A stretch of DNA of 64,000 bases from Phil1 sp040767925 (lineage in GTDB: Bacteria > Bacillota > Clostridia > Christensenellales > CAG-138), in contig JAXGNN010000003.1 of NCBI GenBank assembly GCA_040767925.1, positions 434,001 to 498,000 on the forward strand, read 5' to 3'. Positions 18,578-26,473 of this stretch are shown here, piece after piece (within the stretch, counting starts at the first letter, position 1; each line of letters opens with the position of its first letter). The notes beneath the pieces are model-generated. The model did no database searches, was not told the origin of the DNA, and was given only the letters and a program-made list of their open reading frames with translations. The translations under genes and the position numbers were made by a program.

Positions 18578-19537
18578 ATGAAACGGAAACTCTTATCCGC
18601 CGCGCTCGCGCTCGCGCTGCTCATCTCCCTCGCCGCCGGCTGCGCGAAAACGTCGGGCATCAAGGAGCCCATCGACATCGCCGCGCTCAAGGGCCCCACG
18701 GGCATGGGAATGACGGTGCTCATGGGAGACGAGCTCAAGGCGAAGTATAACATCACGCTCTCCGCGGCGCCGGACGAGGTCACCTCGAAGCTCATCTCCG
18801 GCGAAACGGACATCGCCGCGATCCCGCTGAACCTCGCGAGCGTGCTTTACAACAAGACCGAGGGCAACATCGTGATGCTCGCCGTCAATACCCTCGGCGT
18901 GCTCTACATCCTCGAGAACGGAGAGGGCATACAGTCCGTCGGCGACCTTTCGGGAAAAACCCTGTACGCCACGGGCCAGGGCGCGACGCCCGAATACATG
19001 CTCAACTACCTACTCGCGCAGTACGGCCTTTCGGAGAGCGTCGCCGTCGAATACAAGGCGGAGCACGCGGAGCTCGCGGCGCTGCTCGCGGCGGGCGAAG
19101 TGCCGCTGGGCATGCTGCCGGAGCCGAACGTCACGGCGGCCGCGATGAAGAACGCGTCCCTGCGCGTGGCGCTCGACCTCAACGCGCTCTGGGAGGAGGC
19201 CACGGGCATCCCCGCGGTACAGGGCTGCGTCGTCGTCAGGAAGGATTACCTCGAGGCGAACGAATCCGCCGTTCTGGAATTCCTCGCGGACTACGAGGCT
19301 TCGGTGAAATACGTCAACGGGCACCACGCCAAGGCCGCCGAGATGATGGAGGCCTACGGCGTGCTCGACAAGGCCGCAATCGCCGAAAAGTCCATCGGCA
19401 AGAGCAACATCGTGTTCGTCACGGGCGCGGACATGCGCGAAATGTCCGAGGCGATGCTCGACGTGCTCTTCGCCGCGAACCCCAAGAGCGTGGGCGGCGC
19501 GCTCCCGGGCGAGGACTTCTATTACAGCGGTAAATGA
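18578..19537 (+). CDS. ABC importer substrate-binding lipoprotein (NitT/TauT/SsuA-like)
   Basis: A 319-residue lipoprotein with signal and lipobox 'SLAAGC' (Cys22), then an NMT1/SsuA-like periplasmic-binding fold: 'ALKGPTGMGMTVLM', 'DIAAIPLNLASVLYNK' and 'GKTLYATGQGATPEYMLNYL'. The family carries ligands such as sulfonates, nitrate, thiamine precursors or aromatic acids, and the ligand here cannot be called. It is the receptor of a complete importer with the permease (overlap 4 bases) and ATPase downstream. It starts two bases after the Crp/Fnr-family gene, an unusual partner for this importer class. Confidence 0.88.
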   Translation: MKRKLLSAALALALLISLAAGCAKTSGIKEPIDIAALKGPTGMGMTVLMGDELKAKYNITLSAAPDEVTSKLISGETDIAAIPLNLASVLYNKTEGNIVMLAVNTLGVLYILENGEGIQSVGDLSGKTLYATGQGATPEYMLNYLLAQYGLSESVAVEYKAEHAELAALLAAGEVPLGMLPEPNVTAAAMKNASLRVALDLNALWEEATGIPAVQGCVVVRKDYLEANESAVLEFLADYEASVKYVNGHHAKAAEMMEAYGVLDKAAIAEKSIGKSNIVFVTGADMREMSEAMLDVLFAANPKSVGGALPGEDFYYSGK

Positions 19538-20277
19538 CTCTCAGGATAGGTAAAAAGATCGGCATAGCGCTTTGCTACCTCGCGGCATGGGCACTCGCCT
19601 CCGCGGCGGTCGGCAAAGCGCTCGTGCTGCCCTCTCCCCTCGACACGGCGCGGGCGCTTCTCGCGCTCGCCGGGACCGTGAAGTTCTATCAGACCGTCAG
19701 CATGACGCTGCTGCGCGTGCTCGCGGGCTTCGCCGCGGGCATCGCGGCGGGCACCCTGCTTGGCGTCGTCACCGCCTTCTCGAAGGCTGCGGACGAGCTG
19801 CTCGCGCCGCTGCGCGCCGTCGTGAAGGCGACGCCCGTGACGAGCTTCATCATCCTCGTGCTGCTCTACCTCACAAGCGCGCTCACGCCGGCGTTCATCG
19901 CGTTTTTGATGGTGGTCCCCGTCGCGTGGGCGAACGTCCGGGCGGGCGTGAAATCAACCGACCCGCTGCTCGTCGAGATGACGAAAGCCTTCAACGTGCC
20001 CAAATGGCGGCGCTTCATGAGGCTCTATGCCCCGAATGCGCTCCCCTCGTTCGTCGCGGCCTGCACGACGGGGCTCGGCTTCGCGTGGAAAAGCGGGGTC
20101 GCGGCGGAGGTCATCGCCAACACGGAACTTTCCATCGGCCGCAACCTCATCGAGAGCAAGCTCTATCTGGAAACGCCGGAGCTTTTCGCGTGGACGGCGG
20201 CGGTCGTCCTGATGAGCATACTGCTCGAAAAGCTGATGCTCAAACTCCTCGGGAGGCTCGCGCATGTTGACGCTTGA
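19534..20277 (+). CDS. ABC importer permease (SsuC/TauC-like)
   Basis: A 247-residue permease with about six membrane helices and a BPD_transp_1 domain. The ATPase-coupling loop is seen around 'EMTKAFNVPKWRRFMRLYAPNALPSF' (over 20 residues in full, residues about 149-174). The N-terminal block 'LPSPLDTARALLALAG' is typical of SsuC/TauC/NitT permeases. It overlaps the binding-protein gene by 4 bases and the ATPase gene by 14, so the importer subunits are translationally coupled. Confidence 0.9.
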   Translation: MTLRIGKKIGIALCYLAAWALASAAVGKALVLPSPLDTARALLALAGTVKFYQTVSMTLLRVLAGFAAGIAAGTLLGVVTAFSKAADELLAPLRAVVKATPVTSFIILVLLYLTSALTPAFIAFLMVVPVAWANVRAGVKSTDPLLVEMTKAFNVPKWRRFMRLYAPNALPSFVAACTTGLGFAWKSGVAAEVIANTELSIGRNLIESKLYLETPELFAWTAAVVLMSILLEKLMLKLLGRLAHVDA

Positions 20278-20827
20278 TCGTGTCGCGCTCGCGCGCGGCG
20301 AAAAAACGATCCTGTCGAATATATCCGCGGTTTTACCGGGGAGCGGCGTCGTCGCCGTGCTCGGCCCCTCGGGCAGCGGGAAGACGACGCTCATGATGCT
20401 CTTCGCCGGCCTCCTCTCCCCCGCCGCGGGCAGCTTTCGCGGCATGGAGAACAAAAGGATCGCGATCGTCTTTCAGGAAGATAGGCTCCTGCCGTGGTTT
20501 TCGGCAAAAGAAAACGTCGCCCTCGCGGACGGCGCAAGGAGCGTCGAGGAATGCCTCGCGCTCGTCGAACTGACGGGCAGCGCCGATAAAAAACCGCGCG
20601 CTCTCTCCGGGGGGATGCAGCGGCGCGTCGCCATCGCGCGCGCGCTGCGCTTCGGCGGGGACGCGCTCGTGCTCGACGAGCCCTTCAAGGGGCTGGACGC
20701 GGGACTTCGCGAAAGGATCGCCGAACGGCTCGCCGCGCGCTTCCCGCTCATCGTCATCGCGACGCACGACGAGCGCGAGGCCGCGCTTCTGGGCGATTAC
20801 GCCGCCATCCGGGTCGGCGGGGCGTGA
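20264..20827 (+). CDS. ABC importer ATPase, short form
   Basis: A 187-residue ATPase for the importer. Every key motif is present: Walker A 'GPSGSGKTT', Q-loop 'FQEDRLLPW', signature 'LSGGMQRRVAIARAL', Walker B 'ALVLDEPFKGLD' and H-loop 'IATHD'. It is about 50 residues shorter than SsuB/TauB relatives, mostly by a trimmed C-terminus and short helical linkers. I read it as a compact but functional subunit, not a truncation. Its stop (20825-20827) directly abuts the stop of the convergent UPF0735 gene with no spacer. Confidence 0.88.
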   Translation: MLTLDRVALARGEKTILSNISAVLPGSGVVAVLGPSGSGKTTLMMLFAGLLSPAAGSFRGMENKRIAIVFQEDRLLPWFSAKENVALADGARSVEECLALVELTGSADKKPRALSGGMQRRVAIARALRFGGDALVLDEPFKGLDAGLRERIAERLAARFPLIVIATHDEREAALLGDYAAIRVGGA

Positions 20828-21265
20828 TCACTCCATATCGAGCAGGCCCACGCGCTCCACGCCGTACATGCCGGAGAGGCGGCTGATGCCGTCCTCCATA
20901 TTGATGTTCAAATCGCTGATATCCACTGAGATCACGACGCTCGCCCGCTCCCCGATGGGCGGGTTTTGCATGATGGTGAGCACGTTCGCCCCCATGTCGG
21001 ACATGGCGTTGAGCACGCGGCCGAGCACGCCGCGCTCGTGGCTGAGCAGCATCGAGACGACCGCCTTCTTGCACGATGCGCTCTCGCCCGGCGTAAAGAC
21101 GACGTCCTTATACTTATAATAGGTGCTGCGCGAGATGCCGGCCATGCGCGCGGCCTCGCTGACCTCTTTGGCGGCGCCTCTTCTTAGAAGCTCGCGCGCC
21201 TCGACGACCTTCTCGTAGCAGTCGGGCAGCGCCGACTTGTGGACGATCAGATATTCGCTTTTCAT
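20828..21265 (-). CDS. UPF0735 ACT-domain protein (PheB-like)
   Basis: A 145-residue protein: an N-terminal helical/HTH-like part ('EVSEAARMAGISRSTYYKYK', about residues 35-54) and a C-terminal ACT domain ('LLSHERGVLGRVLNAMSDMG', about 72-91). Length and order match UPF0735, sometimes annotated PheB. ACT domains bind amino acids, so a small amino-acid-responsive regulator is a reasonable inference, but no function is established. The ATG at 21265 has GGAGG six bases upstream and replaces an upstream in-frame ATG that would add 25 unrelated residues. It has its own promoter. Confidence 0.88.
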   Translation of the reverse strand: MKSEYLIVHKSALPDCYEKVVEARELLRRGAAKEVSEAARMAGISRSTYYKYKDVVFTPGESASCKKAVVSMLLSHERGVLGRVLNAMSDMGANVLTIMQNPPIGERASVVISVDISDLNINMEDGISRLSGMYGVERVGLLDME

Positions 21266-21338
21266 GCGTTCCTCCGTGTTTGCGCTTTGCCGCGGCGCCA
21301 CTCTCTGAAAAAGGCTTTCCTCGGGATGTGTTTTTTTC

Positions 21339-21367
21339 ATTATACTATCCCGCGCAAAGCCTGTGTA
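21339..21367 (-). promoter_or_regulatory. Promoter of the UPF0735 gene
   Basis: Minus strand: TACACA (21367-21362), 17-base spacer, TATAAT (21344-21339), about 75 bases upstream of the start. Confidence 0.55.
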
Positions 21368-21405
21368 GATTTATTTTATTAAAATATCCCGTTTCGCCCG
21401 ATTCG

Positions 21406-22314
21406 TCATATCCGCGCGGCGATCGCCGCCGCGAGCTTCACGTTGTTGAGCACGAGCGCGACGTTCGCCTCGAGGCTCTGCCCGCCCGTGATCTCCGTGA
21501 TGCGCGAGAGCAGATACGGCGTGAGCTCCTTCCCGCGCACGCCCTTCTCCTCCGCCTCGCGGCAAGCGCGCTCGATCGCGCCGTTTATGAGCGCGGGGTC
21601 CATGGAATGCTCCTCGGGGATGGGGTTGACGATCAGCATGCCGCCGCTGTAGCCGATGAGCTTCTGCGTGCGGATGGCGGAGGCGATCTCGCCCGGCGCG
21701 TCCATGCGGTAATCGACCTTCAGGCCGCTCGTTCGGGTGAAGAAGGCGGGCAGCTCGTCCGTGCCGTAGCCGATGACGGGGACGCCGCGCGTCTCGAGGT
21801 ATTCGAGCGTGAGCGGCAAATCGAGTATGCTCTTCGCCCCCGCGCAGACGACCGCCACGGGGGTTTTGGCGAGCTCCTCTAAATCGGCGGAAACGTCCAT
21901 GGTCCTCTCCGCCCCCCTGTGCACGCCGCCGATGCCGCCCGTCGCGAACACGCGGATGCCCGCCATGGAAGCGAGTATCATGGTGCCGGCGACGGTGGTC
22001 GCGCCGCTCATGCCGCGCGCCATGACGACGGGGATGTCCCTCCGGCTCGCCTTGACGACGCCGCCCCGCTCGCTGGCGAGGAAATCCAGCTGCTCCTCGT
22101 CGAGGCCGATGTGCGCCTTGCCCTTGATGATGGCGCAGGTGGCGGGCACGGCGCCGTTCTCGCGGGCTACGCGCTCGCACGCCCTCGCGGTTTCAAGGTT
22201 TTTCGGATAGGGCATGCCGTGCGAAATGATGGTGGATTCGAGCGCGATGATGGGCGTGCCGGCCTCGAGCGCCCAGCGCACCTCCTTCGAATATTTCAAC
22301 TGGTCGTTGAGCAT
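21406..22314 (-). CDS. psuG: Pseudouridine-5'-phosphate glycosidase
   Basis: A 302-residue PsuG enzyme that splits the C-C glycosidic bond of pseudouridine 5'-phosphate to uracil and ribose 5-phosphate. Family signatures include 'ALESTIISHGMPYPKNLETA', 'GKAHIGL', 'TTVAGTMILASMAGI' and 'VYGTDELPAF'-like text 'VIGYGTDELPAFF'. The ATG at 22314 has GGAGGAG upstream. Longer in-frame starts add an unrelated N-terminus. The usual partner pseudouridine kinase (psuK) is not adjacent, so the kinase must lie elsewhere or the enzyme uses phosphate made by another route. Confidence 0.93.
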   Translation of the reverse strand: MLNDQLKYSKEVRWALEAGTPIIALESTIISHGMPYPKNLETARACERVARENGAVPATCAIIKGKAHIGLDEEQLDFLASERGGVVKASRRDIPVVMARGMSGATTVAGTMILASMAGIRVFATGGIGGVHRGAERTMDVSADLEELAKTPVAVVCAGAKSILDLPLTLEYLETRGVPVIGYGTDELPAFFTRTSGLKVDYRMDAPGEIASAIRTQKLIGYSGGMLIVNPIPEEHSMDPALINGAIERACREAEEKGVRGKELTPYLLSRITEITGGQSLEANVALVLNNVKLAAAIAARI

Positions 22315-22402
22315 GTTCGCTCCTCCAATCGACGGGTAATATCCGCTTTCGCAGCGATTATACCACATTGCATCGAGAATGCAACAAGGGGCGCGGTTTG
22401 TT

Positions 22403-22430
22403 TTGCTTTTCGGTTTTTCTATGTTAAAAT
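22403..22430 (+). promoter_or_regulatory. Promoter of the CPBP-SagB operon
   Basis: TTGCTT (22403-22408), 16-base spacer, TAAAAT (22425-22430), 34 bases upstream of the CPBP gene start. Confidence 0.5.
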
Positions 22431-22463
22431 AAGGCATCACCCTGGAAAAGCGAGGCGGAAGAT

Positions 22464-23303
22464 ATGGCAAAAAAAGCGTTCATCGCGCTGGGGAAGGCCG
22501 CGTGCTACACGCTCCTTTTCATCGGGATGCAGCTGATCGCGAGCATGGTGTTCGCCCTCATCGGCGGGGTGGACGCCGTGCTGCCCTTCATCTACGACAA
22601 CAGCGCGATCGACATGGGCGTCATCGTCGAAAAGATGACGGAATACCTCTACGACAAGGCGCTTCTGATCGTGCTCGTCTCCAATCTGGCCGCGCTCGCG
22701 CTGCTGTTCGTCTTCTTCGCCGCGCGCAAAAAGAGCTTTTTTGCGGAAACCCACTTAAAAAAGAGGCTGCCCAGCCTCGCGCTCATCCCCCTCGTCGCGG
22801 GCGGGGCGTGCCTCGCGGGCTTCATCGGCCTTCTGCTCGACATGCTGCCCATCCCGGAAAACGTCTGGCAGGACTATATGGAAACCGCGGGCATGCTCGG
22901 GGACGCGGGCGTGCTCGCGATCGTCGCGTCCGTGCTCATCGCGCCCGTCGCGGAGGAGATCTTCTTTCGCGGGCTCGTCTATACGCGCCTTCGCCGCGCC
23001 ATGCCGGGCGCGCTCGCGATGGCGCTCTCCTCCCTCGTGTTCGGCCTGCTGCACGGGCAGCTCATCTGGATCTGCTACGCGTTCGCGGTGGGCCTCGCGA
23101 TGGCGCTCGTGTTCGAGCGGACGGGCACCGTGCGCGCGACCATCGCCGTGCACCTCGCCTTCAACCTCGCGGGCGGCTATATGCTCGAGGGGATGCAATC
23201 CAGCCTTCTGCTGCTGATCGTTTTCGCGGCGGGGGCGACCATCTGCTGGATATGGCTGGGCATGATTTGCCCGTACACCAAACTAAGGCCGGAGGATCGC
23301 TGA
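22464..23303 (+). CDS. CPBP (Abi) family intramembrane metalloprotease
   Basis: A 279-residue membrane protein with about eight hydrophobic segments. The CPBP motifs are 'EEIFFRGLVYTRLRR' (motif 1, EE-x3-R, about residues 169-183) and 'LVFGLLHGQLIW' (motif 2). Members process prenylated or peptide substrates in eukaryotes and bacteria, and some act in bacteriocin maturation or immunity. It is followed after one base by the SagB-like gene. In streptolysin-S type clusters a CPBP protease (SagE) also accompanies SagB. No precursor peptide or YcaO gene is visible nearby, so a RiPP role is only a hint. Confidence 0.88.
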   Translation: MAKKAFIALGKAACYTLLFIGMQLIASMVFALIGGVDAVLPFIYDNSAIDMGVIVEKMTEYLYDKALLIVLVSNLAALALLFVFFAARKKSFFAETHLKKRLPSLALIPLVAGGACLAGFIGLLLDMLPIPENVWQDYMETAGMLGDAGVLAIVASVLIAPVAEEIFFRGLVYTRLRRAMPGALAMALSSLVFGLLHGQLIWICYAFAVGLAMALVFERTGTVRATIAVHLAFNLAGGYMLEGMQSSLLLLIVFAAGATICWIWLGMICPYTKLRPEDR

Positions 23304-23304
23304 A

Positions 23305-24123
23305 ATGGATATCGCCGAAGTGAAACGCCGCACGGACGCGGGCAGGGAATTCACCAAATGCGCGATGGACGCGGACGACGGCTTCGTGTCCGACCAGGAG
23401 CAAAAGCTGCCGCAGCCGCCGCTTGCGAAAGCGCCCATGGCGGATCAGAGCATCCGCCTGCCGCACGACTTTAAGCAACTCGGCCTCGCGCCCGACTATG
23501 CGGAGCTCGTTTCCTCCCGCCGCACGCGCAGGGTCTATACGGGCGAGGCGCTGACGATGCCCGAGCTTTCCTTCCTGCTGTGGGCTTCGCAGGGCGTGCA
23601 GTCCATCCGCGGCAACAATTACGCGACGCTGCGCACGGTGCCCTCGGGCGGCGCGCGCCACGCGTTCGAGGCGTATGTCGCCGTCAACAGCGTGGCGGGG
23701 CTCGAGCCCGGCGTCTATCACTATCTGCCCATGACGCACGCCTTGGAATACCTCCATGCGCTCGACGCGCCGGAGGAGACGCTCACCGCCATGCTCGCGG
23801 GGCAACGCTGGGCGGCGAGGGCGTCCGCCGTGTTTTTCTTCAGCCTCGTGCCTTACCGCGCGGAGTGGCGCTACGGCATTTACGCGCACCGGGTCGCCAT
23901 GATGGACCTCGGCCATGTCGGCCACGCGCTCTACCTCGCGGCGGAAGCGCTCCGGCTTGGCACCTGCGGCATCGGCGCGTTCTCGCAAAGCGCGTGCGAC
24001 GCCGCCCTCTCCCTCGACGGAGCGGAGGAATACACCGTGTACGCGCAGCCCGTCGGCCGCTACAAGGCTTCCGACGCGCCGAAGGAACTGGAGTTCTACG
24101 CTTTTCTCAACGAGGAGGAGTAA
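23305..24123 (+). CDS. SagB/nitroreductase-type FMN oxidoreductase
   Basis: A 272-residue protein of the nitroreductase superfamily, SagB/ThcOx branch. It shows the FMN-binding 'SSRRTRRVYTGEAL' near residue 72, 'LLWASQGVQS', 'TVPSGGARHAFEAYVAV' and 'GHALYLAAEALRLGTCGIGAF'. SagB enzymes oxidise azolines in thiazole/oxazole peptides, while many stand-alone clostridial relatives have unknown substrates. It is co-operonic with a CPBP protease, from whose stop it is separated by one base. The first 60 residues form an extension before the core fold. Confidence 0.85.
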   Translation: MDIAEVKRRTDAGREFTKCAMDADDGFVSDQEQKLPQPPLAKAPMADQSIRLPHDFKQLGLAPDYAELVSSRRTRRVYTGEALTMPELSFLLWASQGVQSIRGNNYATLRTVPSGGARHAFEAYVAVNSVAGLEPGVYHYLPMTHALEYLHALDAPEETLTAMLAGQRWAARASAVFFFSLVPYRAEWRYGIYAHRVAMMDLGHVGHALYLAAEALRLGTCGIGAFSQSACDAALSLDGAEEYTVYAQPVGRYKASDAPKELEFYAFLNEEE

Positions 24124-24150
24124 AGAAAAGTCCCCAATGCTATGGGGACT
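24122..24150 (-). terminator. Terminator of the VanW-family gene
   Basis: On the minus strand an AGTCCCC/GGGGACT stem with an 8-base loop runs into TTTTCTTT, 34 bases after the VanW-gene stop. The same hairpin follows the SagB-like stop on plus but without a T-run. Confidence 0.75.
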
Positions 24151-24183
24151 GTCACATGCCGCGCCCTTCATTCGACGCGGGGC

Positions 24184-25617
24184 TTAGTCGTTGCCTCCGC
24201 CCGTCGGCGTCGGGCTCGGCGTTACGCCGGGGGTGCCGGAAGGCGAGGGCGAAGGCGTCTTGGGCTCCTCCGCCGGGCCGATGTACATGAGGCCCTTGAT
24301 CGAGCGGTATTTGTCGCGGCTGACGAGCTCTTTTCTCATGAGGGTTCCGTCGGCCGCGTAGTATTCCTTATAAGTTTCCGCGGTCACGCCTACGTGCGAT
24401 TCGCGCACGATGTTGACTTCGCCCGGGGCGAGTTTGGGATCCACCAGCACCTCCGTGCCGAGGTCCTCGAGCGTGCCCGTCTTTTTGCTCACGACGCGGA
24501 TCGTGACGCCGTCCGCGGGCGGCCTGCCGTAGATGCGCACGGTCACGGTCTTTTCCCCCTCGTCCGTAAAGGCCCGGATGTAGACGGGCGCGCCCGTGTT
24601 GTTGCGAAAGCAGAGGTCCGGCCCGCCTGTGCTGATGGTCGCGTCCCTGCCCACGGACACATACCCGAGGGGCCAGGAGTGATGGGTGCGCTCGGTGATC
24701 TCAAGGTCCGCCATGAGCGCCGCGTTGTAGAGCGTGGAACTGACCTGGCAGACCCCCCCGCCGTATTCCTGCACATACGCGCCGTATTTGATGCCCGTGG
24801 CCATCCTCCAGCCCGTCTCCCCCGTACGCGGCCCGAGCGCCTCGTTGATGCTGAAGACCGCGTCGGGCTCTATGGACGCGCCGTTGATCATCGACGCGGC
24901 TTTGACGATGTTGTACACCCGGTTGGGCTTTGAGTAGGTCGAGCCCTTGAAGGATGTCGTGAACTCCGAGATGAGCTGCGTGTCGTTCTCGGCGTCCGTG
25001 AGCGTGTAGTCGGCGGGAATATCGGATATCTTCGCCTCGGTCACGCCGCCCTCGAGCCGGCTGGCTTTTTCGGTAAGCCACAGCGCGAGCTGCTTCGCGT
25101 CGACCTCGATGCCCTGCGTTTCGCCCAGATAGGAAAAGCTGGTGTCCGACTCCGCGTCGAAATACACTTCGGCGTTCGTCGGCTGCCGGTTGAGGGCGTA
25201 CGCGGCCTCCTGCGCCGCGCGGCTGACGCTCAGGGCGCTCACGGACACGGCGGTTTTGAATTCCCGCGTCTCGTCCGCCCAGAAAGCGACCTTTTGGGGC
25301 AGCGACGCCGCCTTCGCGAGCACCGCGTCCGTGTCGAAGCCGATGCCGAGCTTCCTTCCCTCGATCATGGCGCTCTCGCCGCCCGCGCGCACGATGCAGG
25401 AGATGGCCGCGATGCGCGCGTCCTGCGCCGCCGTCAGCTTCTGCCTCGCCTCGAGCACGCCGAGGCCCGAAACGTCGATTCCGTCGATGACGATTTTCTC
25501 GCCGAGCACCGCGCCGTCTCTCACCGCTTCCTCGATGGTCGCATACTGCCTCGTGCGGCAGCCGAACAGCGCGGCGGCGCAGATAATCATCGCAATCAAC
25601 AACAAATTCCGTTTCAT
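24184..25617 (-). CDS. VanW-family cell-envelope lipoprotein
   Basis: A 477-residue lipoprotein with signal and lipobox 'LFGC' (Cys20). It has a peptidoglycan-binding-4/YoaR-like region (about 35-210) and a VanW domain (about 215-345: 'NRVYNIVKAASMINGASIEP', 'GGGVCQVSSTLYNAALMADL', 'ERTHHSWPLGYVSVGRDATI'). A G5-like beta region follows, then a Pro/Ser/Thr/Gly-rich tail ('PSPSGTPGVTPSPTPTGGG'). VanW domains occur in glycopeptide-resistance clusters and in many Clostridia outside them, with no proven activity. The ATG at 25617 follows GGAGGAGGC. It has its own terminator, and its neighbours give no functional clue. Confidence 0.9.
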   Translation of the reverse strand: MKRNLLLIAMIICAAALFGCRTRQYATIEEAVRDGAVLGEKIVIDGIDVSGLGVLEARQKLTAAQDARIAAISCIVRAGGESAMIEGRKLGIGFDTDAVLAKAASLPQKVAFWADETREFKTAVSVSALSVSRAAQEAAYALNRQPTNAEVYFDAESDTSFSYLGETQGIEVDAKQLALWLTEKASRLEGGVTEAKISDIPADYTLTDAENDTQLISEFTTSFKGSTYSKPNRVYNIVKAASMINGASIEPDAVFSINEALGPRTGETGWRMATGIKYGAYVQEYGGGVCQVSSTLYNAALMADLEITERTHHSWPLGYVSVGRDATISTGGPDLCFRNNTGAPVYIRAFTDEGEKTVTVRIYGRPPADGVTIRVVSKKTGTLEDLGTEVLVDPKLAPGEVNIVRESHVGVTAETYKEYYAADGTLMRKELVSRDKYRSIKGLMYIGPAEEPKTPSPSPSGTPGVTPSPTPTGGGND

Positions 25618-25692
25618 AAAGCCTCCTCCGATACGTTTATTATGCGCCTCGCAAGGAGCGCGAAAACGCGGTAATTTGTTGGTTTCTGAAAG

Positions 25693-25739
25693 ATTGTATA
25701 CATGTTCTTCTTGCTTTCTTGTTGTTTTCCGCATACAAT
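25693..25739 (+). promoter_or_regulatory. Promoter and candidate operators of the GntR-family gene
   Basis: TTGCTT (25711-25716), 17-base spacer, TACAAT (25734-25739). ATTGTATAC (25693-25701, containing the palindrome TGTATACA) and GCATACAAT (25731-25739, over the -10) form an imperfect inverted repeat. TTGTATACAA-like sites are typical for FCD-type GntR regulators, so autoregulation is likely. Confidence 0.6.
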
Positions 25740-25765
25740 TATTTTAGCGAAACGGAGGATACATC

Positions 25766-26413
25766 ATGTTTTTCGATCCGAACGACAAACAGTCGCTGAC
25801 CGCGAAGGTATATGCGCACATCCGCGACGATATCATAGAGGGCAGGTACCAAAACGGCGATTATCTCGTCGAAACCAAGCTCGCGGAGGAGCTCGACGTC
25901 AGCCGCACGCCGATACGAGAGGCGCTAAAGCAGCTTGAGCTCGAGGACCTCGTCGTCAGCATCCCCAACCGCGGGGTCATGGTGCAGGGCATGACCAGCC
26001 ACGACATCGACGATATTTTCACCATCCGCCACCTGATCGAGGGCCAGGCGGCCTATTGGGCCGCGGAGCGCATCGACGAAGGGAGCCTCGCGCGCCTCAC
26101 GGAAGTCATCGAGCTGATGGAGATGTATACCCGCAAGAACGACCCCACGAACCTCGCGCGCCTCGATACGGAATTCCACAACGTCATTTTCTCCGCCTGC
26201 GACAGCCGGGTTTTAAGGCATATCCTCGCGCAGCTCCATCAGAACACGCGGCAGGTGCGAAGGACCTCCCTCACCACGCCCGAACGGCCGGGGCGCTCGC
26301 TCAGCGAGCACAGGCGGATTTTCGAGGCCATCGAGCAGCATAAGCCGGACGAGGCCAAAACGGCGATGGAGGCGCACGTCGTCAACGCGCACAGCCGCCG
26401 CGCCGGCGAATAA
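25766..26413 (+). CDS. GntR family regulator, FadR/FCD subfamily
   Basis: A 215-residue repressor-type protein: N-terminal winged helix (about 8-75, 'VYAHIRDDIIEGRYQNGDYL', 'LDVSRTPIREALKQLELEDL') and a C-terminal all-helical FCD ligand domain (about 85-205) with the metal-ligand set in 'LDTEFHNVIFSACD' and 'EHRRIFEAIEQH'. FCD regulators sense small organic acids or sugar acids. The start has GGAGG seven to eight bases upstream. A terminator follows, so it is probably monocistronic, with the DNA methyltransferase gene beginning 60 bases later. No metabolic target is adjacent. Confidence 0.9.
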   Translation: MFFDPNDKQSLTAKVYAHIRDDIIEGRYQNGDYLVETKLAEELDVSRTPIREALKQLELEDLVVSIPNRGVMVQGMTSHDIDDIFTIRHLIEGQAAYWAAERIDEGSLARLTEVIELMEMYTRKNDPTNLARLDTEFHNVIFSACDSRVLRHILAQLHQNTRQVRRTSLTTPERPGRSLSEHRRIFEAIEQHKPDEAKTAMEAHVVNAHSRRAGE

Positions 26414-26422
26414 TGGATCCTT

Positions 26423-26446
26423 GCCCCGGCATGCCCGGGGCCTTTT
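26423..26446 (+). terminator. Terminator of the GntR-family gene
   Basis: GCCCCGG, a 5-base loop, CCGGGGC, then CTTTTCAT, nine bases after the stop codon. Confidence 0.75.
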
Positions 26447-26473
26447 CATATCGCGCGATGGAAGGAGTCCGTT

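Noticed and set aside
20264..20827. Short ABC ATPase as a truncated pseudogene
   Set aside because: Walker A, Q-loop, signature, Walker B and H-loop are all intact and in order, and the gene is coupled to an intact permease gene.
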